Counted from the first letter of the stretch, positions 51,414 through 62,960 are shown. The stretch is 64,000 bases of DNA from Paralithodes platypus (GCA_032716605.1 CM064572.1:43698508-43762507), one strand, 5' to 3'. Numbers and translations are program-made. The notes: generated by a model from the sequence alone, not told the origin.

Positions 51414-54305
51414 TTGACCCCCCAAAAAATCACTGTGTCCGATTCGACGCCCGCCCCCGCGACCCGTAAGCCTAAGAAAGGCAAATCTAAAACGACCAAG
51501 AAAACGTTGCTAAGTCCCGGTGGTGTTGCACGTGTGCTAAAAGAGTTAAATGATCATGACCTTAGTGAGATTGAGAGTGATTTTGACGAAGAGCATGTGG
51601 TTAGTGAAGATGTTGATGAAGTGGAAGATAGCGAAGAATTCCAGGGCTTTCATAGCACTGATGATGACGATAGTGATGATGATATTGATGACAATGTTGG
51701 ATGCGGTGAACATCATCAAGGTGATGAAAGTGTTAGTGAAATGGGAAGTGTCCTACCCGCATCACGTGAACGTGACTCGGCGCGCACGCTTGCGACCCCG
51801 GCGTCGGCTGTGGGGACTCCTTCCCCGGCAAAAGTAGCCAGTTATTTTTATAGGAGAGCTGTGCTGGATAGTGCAAGGAAGCAGGCACGGGAAGTGGCCG
51901 AAAGGGAAAGAGGTGAAGATGCTGATAGTGAGGATGATAGTGAAGAGTTGAGCATGGGTAGGCCAATTCCTTTGTCTCCCGGGCCCTCGTCACCCGCAGC
52001 TGGTGCGTCATTGACCCCGCATGACCCAGAGCCCTCAACAAGTGGTGCAAGTAGTGCGGTATTGTACTCGCATGACCCACAGCCATCAACAAGTGGTGCA
52101 AGTGGTGCGGTCTTGTCCCAGCATGACCCACAGCCATCAACAAGTGGTGCAAGTGGTGCGGTCTTGTCCCAGCATGACCCACAGCCATCAACAAGTGGTG
52201 CAAGTGGTGCAAGTGGTCAACGCACCTCCAGAAGGGCCTTGTTCAAGGCCACAAGGGGGGCACAAAGCAGCACCTCAGGCCCTAAGCTGCCCCTAAAACG
52301 CTCCCTTCAACTTCAGAGCCAACTAGCTCACCTTCACCACCCACTAGCCGCCCACGCCAGCAGTCGCCACCTGATGTATCACCACCAACTGACGACCAGG
52401 ATCCCACCTATGACCCAGAAGACACCCACGAATATGGCCGCCCTTCAAGATATATGGACGACCACAGTGCAGATTCTGGGGATGATAATTATGACCTGCC
52501 AGACGACCCTGTTGTGGACGAAGCTGAGTGGGTGGACGACCCAGCACCCCGCCGTGGGCCTGGACGTCCCCGTGCTCGGGGTGGCCGTGCCCTTGGATGT
52601 GGATGTGGACGTGGACGTAGCCGTGCCAGGGGCCCTCCTGGTCAGCGTGGGCATGGCCGCGGCCATGGCCAGGCCGCCCCGGCTGCTGCCGACGCCCCTA
52701 CTGCTGCCGACGCCCCTTCTGCTGCCGACGCCCCTGCTGCTGCCGCCCATGCTGCCCGTCGCAGTCCCCGTGCCAGGCATGCTGATGTCTGGACGTGGGA
52801 GGATGTGGCCACCTTTCAGCCACAAGATGCCACATTCGATGACGCCCAAAATGCCGCAGGGATTGATCCATCTTTCCCAGGGGCACCCAACTCAACACCT
52901 GCCAAGCTGTTCAAGGCCTTTTTTGACAATGATGTCATGTCATATGGTGTCGATGAGACCAATAAGCAGAAGGCCCTCAGTGACCACCTCAGCGGCAAGA
53001 CCCATAGTTCCCACATGAAGGCCTGGAAGCCTGTCACCATTGCCCAAATGTATGTGTTCATAGCACTGACCAGTGACCATGCTCATGGCACATGTGAAGA
53101 AGCATTGACTGGCAGACTACTGGATCACAGGCGACATAATTGCCACACCTGCTTTTGGCAAACTTATGTCCCGGGACCGCTACTTCGCCATACTTGGTAG
53201 CCTGCACTTCGTTACCAACACCAATGTACACCAAACAGACCGCCTGTGGAAAAAAAGGGGATTCTACGACAGGATGAAGGCCAAGTTTTCCACATTCTTG
53301 AAGCCTTTTCAAAAGGTTGTGATAGACGAGTCTCTTGTGCTGTTCCGGGGGAACCTTCACTTCCGGCAGTACATACCATCCAAGTGACATCGATTCGGCA
53401 TCAAGCTCTTCATCCTCTGTGACTGTAAGTCGGGTTATGTGCTGGACTTCATTGTCTACAGTGGGAAGGAGGGTGAGGTTCTTGCAGATCAAGAAATAGG
53501 GTTCGGTGGAGCAGTGGTGAAAGCGATGATGGATCGCTACTTCAACAAGAACCACATACTCTACACGGACAACTATTATGCGTCCCCCATCCTCACCAAG
53601 TACCTGAACAGGCAGCAAACCCAGACTGTGGGCACAGTACAGGGGATGAAGAAGAACATGCCGGAATTCCCCCAAAAGACCAAGAAGAAGGACATCTTCC
53701 TCAAGCAATATGGTCTGATGCTGGCAATCCATTGGCACGACCAAAGGAAGGCACCATCCACAAGGGCAACCTGGTTGACTCTGGCAAAGTCAACCACAGG
53801 ACCAGGGAGCCCATCATTAAGCCAGACGCAGTTATGGACTAAATCATAAACATGCGTCTGGTTGGCAAGTCAGACATGCAGGTCGGCTTCATCGACTGCC
53901 TGCGGACCTCCTGCAGGTGGTATAAGAAGTTCTTCCTGCACATGATGGATGTATCTGTGCTCAACTCGTACAACCTGTACAAGCTGATGTACCCCACAAT
54001 GCCCAGGAAGTACACCAACCTTTGGAGATTCCAGAAACAGCTCATTCTGGATCTCATTGAGGAATATGCCCTGCCTGAGGATTCCCCACGAGCTCAACAT
54101 ACGCTTCCGAACACCACAAGAAGCACAGGATTGTCGGCCTTCTAGTAGCTGCTGGTCGCAAGACCCAGAAACGGTGCAATGTCTGCACCCACACCACCCG
54201 AAGACCCCAGACATACACCAAAACCTCGTATCAGTGCCAGGAATGCCAGGTAGCACTGTGCATCACGCCTTCCCACGATGATTTCCAAATCCTGGTAAAC
54301 GTCTA
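51414..54305 (+). pseudogene. piggyBac transposase, frameshifted
   Basis: The N-terminal region (51414 to about 52300) is acidic and holds four tandem copies of a DPQPSTSGAS-type unit (52018-52215). The frame then changes to 52454-53200, where the core starts (SPAKLFKAFFDNDV-like region near 52900). Later pieces: MSRDRYFAILGSLHF (53166) and KVVIDESLVLFRG with the first catalytic Asp (about 53316-53345); a stop at 53385-53387 where Arg is expected before HRFG; LYTDNYYASP (about 53560-53590); MRLVGKSDMQVG (53852); and a Cys-rich end near 54170-54290 in another frame. It is related to but distinct from the copy at 20792-23392. It cannot give a functional enzyme. Confidence 0.88.
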
Positions 54306-54324
54306 AGTGGCACTGACCCTGAGA

Positions 54325-54790
54325 ACCCTAGTGAAAGTGACACTAAGACAATAAAACACTAAGTGCAAGTGAAAGTGACACTAAAAACAATATAAGAGTA
54401 TGTGCAAGTGAAAGAGACACAACAACTATATATAGTGTAACTATTCAATAAGTATTTATAAGTGAAACCTGTAATAAGTGAAAGTGACACTAAAAACAAT
54501 ATAACAATATGTGCAAGTGAAAGAAACAACCAAATGTAATAATTACAAGTGTCAAATACGATACCGTACGGTACTGTACGCTTGCGTAGCCTAGCTTCCT
54601 AACCTAGTAAGTAAAAGTGACACAAAATGTATAACAAGTAATAATAACTCAATAATAACAGTGAGTGTCACAATAATTCATAACAAGAAGAGTAATAAAA
54701 GTGAAAGTGACACAATACTATTACAATAAAAGTGAAATTGACACAATAATATTACAAAAACAGTGAAAGCGCCGAAAATATGTTATATAA
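54325..54790. repeat. degenerate minisatellite, AGTGAAAGTGACAC units
   Basis: Many imperfect copies of AGTGAAAGTGACACTAA separated by AT-rich spacers in the 3' untranslated part of the piggyBac. From 54791 to 55188 nothing further is recognised except the right TIR. Confidence 0.8.
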
Positions 54791-55192
54791 AGTTTCATAT
54801 AACTCAAATAATGGTTGAACAAGTAATAAATGACAATATTATCACATTATCTCCATAAAAACATAATATCGTGTACCGGAACAAAAGCCACGGGAGCGAC
54901 GAGTGACTTAGTGCGTGCTAGCCAGGGCCGTGGCGAAGCGTTCGGACACAGGCGAATATACGCGGGAAATTACCTCCATTCTCATCATCATATCTCGGCA
55001 ACCACTTATCGTAGCGATGTCAACTCAACGCCATTCTACAGACGAAGGTTGGTTCTACAGTATGCAATTTAGTTGACTGCTCTAGGTGGTCTCAATCAGT
55101 AGATATCGAATTATGAAGATAGGCATTTTTCAGGAATACCTCCGGACACGACGATCGCCTCATATGAAGGCCCCCTGGATCCGGAGGGTTAA

Positions 55193-55504
55193 GTGACATG
55201 GCGGTGGTGGGTCGACGAGGACATGCTTGTGACTGTTACCACAGTCCTTATATCTGTAGACTGTGACTGATCCGAAAGATAACTGCACTCTGACACAACA
55301 GAGTGTAACAGACTTGTTGGAAGTCACTAAGACTCGTTAAAACTCGGACAGACTTATTAGGAGTCGGTACTGGCTCAATCCGACTTTTCACAGTTGGTAC
55401 CCAACTTTCAAACAAGTTTGGAAAATGTTATTGCCACCCAGGGGTGTAACCGACTCATTGGTGGTGCTACAGACTCATTAGGGGCACGACAGACTATCTC
55501 CAGG
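55193..55504 (-). repeat. GAGTC-rich repeat, inverted copy of 40661-41020
   Basis: Starts next to the piggyBac right TTAA with GTGACATGGCGGTGG, the complement of the end of the left copy, and runs to the GAGATAGTCTG region. It lacks the tandem 50-base doubling seen on the left. Confidence 0.85.
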
Positions 55505-55575
55505 ACTCCATGGAGACTCCATACAGAGTCACTAGTCGATTACAGTCGGTTCCACACTCCTTGACGTGGGAAGGC

Positions 55576-55970
55576 CCCTTTAGTCTGTCCTAGTCTGTCT
55601 TACTCTGTTCTACCCCGTTTTAGTCTGTAATGACTCTGATGTACTTGGCATGTATAACCGACTGCACTCCTCTGTCACACTCCTGACAAAGCATGTTAAG
55701 ACACAGACTAGGACGGAGTGTTAGTCTGTCCTAGTCTGTTCTACCCGGTAATGACTCCGATGTACAACCGACTGCACTCTGTCACACTCCTGACAAACTC
55801 AGACTAGAACAGAGTGTTAGCCTGTCCTAGTCTGTTCTACCCCATTTTAGTCTGTAATGACTCTGATGTAGTTGGCATGTATAACCGACTGCGCTCCTCT
55901 GTCACACTGCTGACAAAGTCTGTTAAGACACAGACTAGGACAGAGTGTTAGTCTGTCCTACCCCGTTTTA
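55576..55970. repeat. minisatellite of TAGTCTGT/ACAGACTA units
   Basis: Three units of about 145, 97 and 130 bases share AATGACTC(T/C)GATGTA, ACCGACTGC, TGTCACACTCCTGACAAA and GACTAG.ACAGAGTGTTAG. TAGTCTGTCC and GGACAGACTA are complementary, so each unit can fold back. Confidence 0.85.
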
Positions 55971-56139
55971 CTCGGTCTATTTATCCCACTCGGAAGTAGT
56001 CAGTGACATTTCTCACGGAGTAGCACAGACTTGACACTCCTAGAGAGTCGGTACCAAATGTCCTTGATGTGGGAAGGCCCCTTAAGTGAGCGAAAGCGAA
56101 AGCAACGAGTAGTATTTTATGGCAAAGCCTCAAATTGAG

Positions 56140-56600
56140 TGTAACCTCTCTCTCTCTCTCTCCTTCCTCAATCTCCCCCACCCCCTCCCTCCCTTTGCAT
56201 ATCATCCCAGTAACCCCCTCCCTCCACAATGTACCCCACCCCCTCTCTCCCCTCCCCCAACAATGTATCCATCATCCTCCCCCCACAATGTACCCCATCC
56301 CCTCTCTCCCCTCCCACTACCCCATCCCCCCACAATGTACCCCATCCCCTCCCCCATCATCCCATTTCTCCCTCCTCCCACCCCCTTCCTCACCCTCACT
56401 CCCATCCCTCTCCACCTTCCCCCACCCCTCCCTGCCCTCCCCCCCCTCCCACACACCCCACCATCTCTCTCACTCCATCCCTGCCTCCCCTCTCTCCCAT
56501 CCCACACACTCCTAGATCCCCTCCCTCCCTCCCATATCATCCCACTACCCCCTCCCCCTTCCACTACTCCTCACCCACTCCCTTCCATTCCCTTATAGCG
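56140..56600. repeat. pyrimidine-rich minisatellite
   Basis: Almost purine-free on the plus strand, with repeats of CACAATGTACCCCATCCCCT-type units (56228-56345). Open frames across it are Pro/Ser/Leu repeats and not genes. Confidence 0.92.
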
Positions 56601-56657
56601 TGGATCTGTCCCCTGTGGCTCCTTAAATCGCCCCCGGAGACCAGTACACCATGTTAA

Positions 56658-57010
56658 GGGGTTACTACTCGCTTTTTATGGACCCCCTTCTCCCTCATGT
56701 TTAGCACATTCGTTTTGAGATTTGAAGACGTTCGTTCCATTGGTTTGGCGATTTTGAGACCTTTCGCCCCATTTGTTTGTCAATATTAAAACCTTTCGTG
56801 CCCTTTAGGTGTCAATTTTTTCCTGGCGAGCAAAAGCGAGCCTCTAATTTTAGAACGAACAGGCCTTCGGCCGGGACATTTTTCTTCCGACATATGTACA
56901 AATTTATCTAGGGGGTATTTTTCTAAGCTTGATGGAGGTCTAGCGAGGAAACAAAAAAAAACAAAAAAATAATAAGTAAATATATAGACCTAAAACTAAG
57001 CACTACCCCC
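56658..57010 (+). mobile_element. TTAA MITE family 1, copy 5 (353 bp)
   Basis: Bounded by TTAA at 56654-56657 and 57011-57014. The termini are GGGGTTACTACTCGC and AGCACTACCCCC, with CTTCTCCCTCATGTTTAG and CTTCGGCCGGGACATTTTT inside. Confidence 0.85.
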
Positions 57011-57014
57011 TTAA

Positions 57015-57493
57015 TGCTCAAAGAGCGGGTGGTGGAGTATATTTCACTGTGCCGCTCAGCGTTTTTTTTTTACCATAAATGGGGTTGTTTCCGTGCTCTT
57101 TTTCATGCATAAACAAGACCCAGAGCGTAATACAAGTATGTATCCCTGAAAGGGCGTAAATTGAGCTTTCCAATGACACCCGAACCATCCTTCTACGATA
57201 ACTGGTTGTCTTGCAACGATCGTGCAACCGAAGGGCAAAATCGCTAAAATACGGTAATTTCTTTATATAATTACGTATGTAGCGAGGGAGTGAGGGTGGA
57301 TGTAAATGGAGTAAATCTCAGTAGGTCCACGGCGGCCGTGGCGAGCGGTCATGAGGTAACCCATGCTCCTCCAGTCACTCGTCTCTCTCTCAGAGCCAAT
57401 ATTGCGCCAAAATTGCACTCTGACTTAAGTCGGGCTCCGCCACATAGTCCAAATTTTCGATACGGACTTAAGTCGGGCCCCGATAGACAAGGG
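57015..57493 (-). mobile_element. TTAA MITE family 2, copy 4 (479 bp)
   Basis: Bounded by TTAA at 57011-57014 (shared with family-1 copy 5) and 57494-57497. It is very similar to the copy at 9185-9664 but inverted. A small open frame (57290-57562) is a MITE frame with no protein support. Confidence 0.87.
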
Positions 57494-57497
57494 TTAA

Positions 57498-58059
57498 GGC
57501 ACGAGTGTGGGCGTTTACTTAATATACATCGGGGTAATAGAGAGGCGGCGTTCAAAGGTTAAGGCGGTAATAGGAAAGGTGGGCGTATAGGAATGAGATG
57601 TTAATATAATTGTTAATATAAATATACGTATAATACCCAAAGAAAGGAGAGAGAGAGAGAGAGAGAGAGAGATTTACATAGATACACTGGCCACACAGAA
57701 CTTACGATCCAAACGAGGTGGTCAGGGCTTAATTCGAGTAGAGATGGCATATCCGATAGAAAAGGAAAGTTGAAGGAAAGGTTAGAAAAGAAGAAGGCTC
57801 TCTCCCCACCCTCCGTTCCCTCCGGCAATTGCCGTACATGGAAAAGTTGGAAGTGATTAACCTTGCTGGACTTCGAAATTCCCAGAAGGAATTTACAGGA
57901 AAGATTGAAAAAAAAGGAAAAAAAAATACAAAATATGCAACTCTTCGCCTTAGCAGCATGTACATTTTGAGGGTTAATTGGAATCATCCAACCCATCACT
58001 CTTAGTAGTATGTACATAATTAATGATGATTTATATAATTATTATTCTGTATTTGTGTA
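57498..58059. other. no gene; (GA)n at 57640-57671
   Basis: A minus-strand 134-codon frame (57613-58017) is largely Ser/Leu/Phe from the GA tract and is not supported. Confidence 0.6.
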
Positions 58060-60325
58060 TTTACTTTTTTTCTTTTCTAACGCTCTCTTCAGCTGAAGAA
58101 ATAATAACGGTGATAATTACTGCCTACTCCATACCAATTTTTCTGTAGTATGAGTCTAGATTTGTCTTAAATGTATCTATAGAGGAGCTGTCTATTACTT
58201 TATTTGGAAGTTTGTTCCACTCATCAATTACATTGTGAGTGAAGAAATTGTATGTTGTATCTAATAACTTTAAATTGTTTCCTCTTGTAGATGTGTCTTC
58301 AGCTTTTTTGAATAACTTAGCTAGGTTAAGGTTACTGAATCCTTTTAGAATTTAAAAAAACTATCAATTGGCCTCTCATTCTTCGTTTCTAAAGTGAAAA
58401 CAGATCAAGTTCTCTCAGTCTTTCATCATATGATTTATTTCTCAATGAAGGGATTAGTTTAGTGGCTTGCCTTTGCAGACTCGAATTTTTTTAACATCCT
58501 ATATGAGGTGAGGTGACCAAATCTGCACAGCGTATTCGAGGTGCGGTCTCACCATACTTTTGTATAAGGGCAAAACTATGTCATTGCTGTGATAGTGGAA
58601 GTTTCTTGTGATGAAACCTAGTGCTTAGTTTGCTTTGTTTGTTGCAGCCGCTGTGCATTGATTGGAAGATTTTAAGTTTTTGTTTATCAGCACTCCCAAT
58701 TCTTTTATTTGTGTTAAATTTTGTATCATCTCTTCATTCATGTAGTACTCATATTTATTGTTTTTAGAACCTATTTGCAATATCTGACATTTGTTTACAT
58801 TAAACGGCATTTTCCACTTCTCCGACCATTCTGTGACTTTATTTAAATCAGCTTGAAGGTTTATTCTATCACTTTCGGAAATTATTGCATTACTTATCTT
58901 CGTGTCATCCGCGAATTTGGAAATTAAATTATTCATGCCATTATCTAGATCATTGATATATATTATGAACAACATTGGTCCCAATACTAAGCCTTGGGGG
59001 ACTCCACTAGTTACTGAGCTCCATGTTGATTCCACACCGTTGATAACTACTCTTTGCTTTCTTTCACTTAGCCAGTTTTTAAGCAAATCATACGTTTTGC
59101 CCTGTATGCCTATGTCTCTTATTTTCTGTAATAATTTATCATGCGGGACCTTGTCGAAGGCCTTTTGAAAGTCTACATACACTATGTCGAGGCTTTTGGT
59201 GAAGTCAATTAGTTCGTATAGGCTGTCATAAAGTTCTATTAAATTAGTTAGGCATGATCTCTTTGCTCTGAATCCGTGTTGACTATTGTTAATAAGGTTA
59301 TTGTTCTCAAGAAATAATAAGATTTTATCCCTTATGATTGATTCACGTATTTTTCCAATTACGGAAGTTAAGCTAATCGGCCTATAGTTATTTGGTAGTG
59401 TTTTGTCACCATTATTAAATATCGGTGTTATATTGGCGATCTTCCGGTCGGTGGGGTGGGTACATGTCCTTGTTTGAGTGACATATTTAGTATTATGGTT
59501 AGTGCCCCTGCAACTTCTTCTTTGACTAATTTAAGAATTTTAGGGATAAACATGTCCGGCCCAAGTGATTTATTGACATGAAGTGAGTCTATATTTTTAA
59601 TTACTTCTGAAGAACACAGTTAAATGTTTGATTATTTTCTTGTGGCACGTTTCGGTTACTGGCAGTATTAAATACAGAAGGAAAGTGTTGATTAAGAGTA
59701 GCAGCTATGTCCCTGCTATCTGATTCTAATTCACCTCGATTATTTAGTATCGGGCCAATGCCACTTTTAATTTGTTTATTGCTATTTATATATCTATAGA
59801 ATTGTTTTGGATTAGATTTGCTCGCATGTGCGATTTTAGTTTCGTAATTCTTCTTTGCAGATTTAATTAGCGAATTAACTTTTCTTCTCGCAACCGAGTA
59901 TTGATTTTGGATGGTAATATTATCTGTATCCATTTTTAATTTGTATAGACGATTTCTTTCTTTAATTGCTCTACTAATATTGTTATTGTACCATAGGGGT
60001 CTATTTATACTTTTATTGTGTCGTTTACGCATAGGGATACATTTATTTTGGGCAGTAAAGAAAAGATCTTTGAATGTTATCCAAGCTTCTTCTGTACTAG
60101 AAGACTATTTATGCGTGTATGGATATCGTGTATCTCTTTTTTTAGTCCGCTAATATCAGCTTTGTTGTAGTCAGGTATGAATGTTTCACTAATATTGGTG
60201 GTGTGAGTCATGTTGATCTGGAACCTGATGCTATTATGATCACATCCACTTAATTGTTCACCAACTTGTAAGTTTGACGTTATATATTCGTGAGTTGTGA
60301 TTACTGAACTTCCCAAACTTGACTA
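58060..60325 (-). pseudogene. second CR1/L2-like LINE, EN end and reverse transcriptase
   Basis: Minus-strand pieces: 60077-60316 (EN end, GCDHNSIRF where SDHNS is expected), 59601-60032 (linker, INSNKQIKSGIGPILNN), about 59190-59590 (fingers, SLGPDMFIPKILK, with stops) and 58625-59182 (YVDFQKAFDKVPHDKL, SGVPQGLVLGPMLF, catalytic FADDTKISN). Below 58625 the C-terminal region (VRPHLEYAVQIWSPH) continues with stops to about 58130. The family differs from the YLDFSKAFDRVPH LINE elsewhere in the window. Confidence 0.86.
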
Positions 60326-60545
60326 CTTCCTTTAACGTGACGATAGTGCGTTGTTATATGTGCGATTAGTTTGCTTGGGAAACAGATTAACTTGCTCATG
60401 TAGTAATGTACACCCTATGTGGTGGATTGTGTTCTTTTATTTAATAATTTTCATTTTAGTAAGCGTTGTTTCCACATAGCGATTTTGATAATTTAATTTG
60501 ACTTTATATTGTCCTTGTCCCAATTTTGGTTTGTTTAGTTTGCAA
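60326..60545. other. unrecognised insert in the LINE endonuclease
   Basis: The minus-strand EN reading (QTPTRGNNILD at 60550-60610, then THEYITSNLQVGEQ near 60290) is split by about 220 bases that do not fit the domain. I see no clear termini or duplication. Confidence 0.45.
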
Positions 60546-60640
60546 GTTTTACATTTTAATCTAATATATTGTTACCCCTAGTGGGGGTCTGAACTAATTG
60601 ATATAGGAAATTATCATTCATAAATTCTATCATTCTTACC
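60546..60640 (-). pseudogene. LINE endonuclease middle piece
   Basis: Reads FMNDNFLYQLVQTPTRGNN on the minus strand, the conserved part of CR1/L2 endonuclease after the GDFN box. It belongs between 62440 and 60316 of the same element. Confidence 0.75.
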
Positions 60641-60673
60641 GATGCCTTTCCCGATCCTATTTTATCCTATTTT

Positions 60674-62037
60674 TTTGCTTAGCTTTTTCTCAGAGGTATA
60701 TGAAGCAGTAGATAGTGACAAGTCATATGATATTATTTATTTAGATTTCAGTAAAGCTTTCGACAGAGTCCCTCATGAGAGATTGATGAGAAAGGTTGAG
60801 GCACATGGAATAGGAGGATCGTTGTTGGGATGGATTAAGTCATGGCTAATTGGTAGGAAACAGAGAGTCAGCATAAATGGTACCAAGTCAGAGTGGGGAG
60901 CAATCAAAAGTGGTGTCCCCCAGGGATCGGTATTAGGTCCCCTGTTGTTTCTTATATACATCAATGACCTAGATTTAGGTATAACTAGAAGGATAAGTAA
61001 ATTCGCAGACGATACTAAAATGGGGAGATCAATTGATTCAGATAGTGATATAGAGTGCCTCCAAAGGGATCTATATACCTTACATGAATGGTCAGTAAAT
61101 TGGCAGATGAAGTTTAACATTGACAAATGCAAGGTATTAAAGATAGGGAAGATGCAAACAAATGTTAAATATAAACTAGCTAATTTAGAATTAGAAAATT
61201 CAGACTGCGAGGAAGATCTAGGTGTGTTTGTTAGCAATTATTTGAAGCCTAGAAAACAGTGTATAAGCGTTCGTAATAAGGCAAACAGGATTCTCGGGTT
61301 CATCTCTAGGAGTGTGAGTAACAGAACTGCTGATGTTATCTTAAAACTTTACTTGTCATTAGTGAGACCCCATATGGATTATGCTGTCCAATTTTGGTGT
61401 CCTTATTACAGAATGGACATAGATTCATTGGAGAGAGTACAGCGTAGAATGACAAAAATGATCCATAAAATAAGAAATCTTCCGTATGAAGAAAGGTTGA
61501 AGACATTAGGTTTACATTCGTTACAGAGACGCAGAGTTAGAGGGGATATGATAGAGGTGTTCAAGTGGGTTAGTGGGATTAACAAAGGGGACATGACAAA
61601 TGTACTAAAGCTCAGTGATAGTGAAAGAACTTGTACCAATGGTTTCAAATTAGATAAATTTCGTTTCAGAAAAGATATAGGCAAATATTGGTTTGGTAAC
61701 AGAGTTGTAGATGGGTGGAATGGACTACCAAGTGCTATAGTGGGATCTAAAACGGTAGGGAGCTTTAAGGTAAAATTGGATAAGCATATGGACGAGAAGG
61801 GTTGGGTGTGAAGGGGGATCAGCCGGGTTGGGCCAATCAGCGCTCTGCAGAACCCCATAATCCTGCGTTAATCTCTAACCGTTTTGGTAAGATGATCTTC
61901 AGGGTATTAGAGTGTTGAGCCTATAATTGGGCTTGTAATTGAATTGGGGTTGTGTGGGACAGGGATCTGCCTTGCTTAGGCCAATCAGCTTTCTGCAGAC
62001 TCCCATTTTCTTATGTTCTTATGTTCTTATGTTATCA
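60674..62037 (+). pseudogene. CR1/L2-like LINE, 5'-truncated, RT frame open
   Basis: An open frame from 60674 to 61811 (about 380 codons) encodes the RT from just before LDFSKAFDRVPHERL, through SGVPQGSVLGPLLF and FADDTKMGR, to the C-terminal GWV and stop, unlike the broken sister at 33907-36235. The two are almost identical by eye. The 3' end has three TTATGTTC-type repeats (about 62009-62033). It is inserted in opposite orientation into the endonuclease of the minus-strand LINE. It lacks the endonuclease and RT fingers, so it is inactive. Confidence 0.9.
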
Positions 62038-62046
62038 TGCCATATA

Positions 62047-62445
62047 ATTATTATGTTCTCTCCACTAACCAATGTTACTCCTAAACCCGATTAATGAAAT
62101 TAACAAACACATGTGGCAGTCCGGGGATTCGAACCCAGGACGCTCACATCGAAAATCAACACACTTATGCTTTGCACCACTAAGAGAGTTAAAGAATGTT
62201 GCACAAGCCTACGATTTATTATGCAGTTTCGAATCCTGCATACCAATCTTAGCATGTACAATCATTCCAACTGAACTATCGGAGGCTATGAATATGTGAA
62301 TGGAAATAGTAATTAATGGGGCACTTAACCCTAGGGAAGGCCTCTCGATAAACTACTACTGAACCAGAATTAATTATGATGTTCTCTCCACTAACCAAAT
62401 TTACTCCTAAACCCGATTAATGAAATTAACAAACACATGTGGCAG
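62047..62445. repeat. 73-bp direct repeats flanking a tRNA-like unit
   Basis: 62047-62119 and 62372-62445 both read ATGTTCTCTCCACTAACC through AAACACATGTGGCAG. The second copy directly abuts the LINE endonuclease at 62446. Confidence 0.82.
62114..62187 (-). repeat. tRNA-like unit
   Basis: On the minus strand B-box GGTTCGAATCC is exact (complement of 62124-62135) and the A-box region near 62170-62184 is close to consensus (TAGTGGTGCAAAGC). The spacing is tRNA-like. I cannot draw a good cloverleaf. Confidence 0.62.
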
Positions 62446-62960
62446 GTAGGTTAAAGTCGCCTATGATAACGGTTTCTTTGGCAGTTAATGTTTTTGTTAG
62501 GGAATTGTAAAGTGATATATCCTCTTCGTTATTTATCGTTGGGCGTCTATATACAACTACAATATTCATGGTATATTTGCTGCTAATTTTTACGCATAAT
62601 AGTTCGGAATTATTTGAAAGAATAGGTATTTCTATTGAACTAATAGATTCTTTGACGTATAGCATAACACCTCCTCTTTTTGATAACCTATCTTTATGGT
62701 AGATTTTGTAAGAGTTAATTTGATATTCATGCATACAATATTATTGAAATCTAGAAACGTTTTGGTAATCGCAATTACATGGATTTCTTTGTTTAATAAC
62801 ATAAGTTTCAGTTAATTTACTTCGTTTCGTAAACTCCTAGCATTGCGATATAGTACTTTGATCGTTTCATGAGAGGCCTTTATTTTAGTCTGAATGTATT
62901 TTTTCAGCGGAGTCAGCTGTTGAGAGATAAGATTTTTGTTTTTATTATATCTTAGACTGA
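62426..62960 (-). pseudogene. LINE endonuclease N-terminal part
   Basis: Minus-strand reading gives YRNARSLRNEVN and IHVIAITKTF (Glu of the TET motif replaced by Lys) at about 62770-62880. It then gives KRGGVMLYVKESISS, VVVYRRPT and VIIGDFNLP at 62445-62700, in a different frame. It is the start of the LINE that continues at 60640 and below. Confidence 0.78.

Larger units (their letters stand above)
51214..55188 (+). mobile_element. piggyBac-type DNA transposon, 3.98 kb, defective
   Basis: TTAA at 51210-51213 and 55189-55192. The terminal inverted repeats are imperfect: CCCATGGAATCCTGGAGGCC on the left and, read inward, CCCTCCGGATCCAGGGGGCC on the right. A broken transposase occupies about 51414-54300. 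Flanks on both sides match the inverted region at 40661-41303. Confidence 0.88.

Noticed and set aside
51733..52898. minus-strand frames opposite the second piggyBac
   Set aside because: Shadow frames; His/Leu or Gly/Arg repeats arise from the opposite strand's tandem repeats.
56202..56657. Pro/Ser-rich and Gly/Arg-rich frames on both strands
   Set aside because: Low-complexity pyrimidine tract; any frame is open.
57613..58017. 134-codon minus-strand frame
   Set aside because: Its start runs through a (GA)n tract and no domain is visible.
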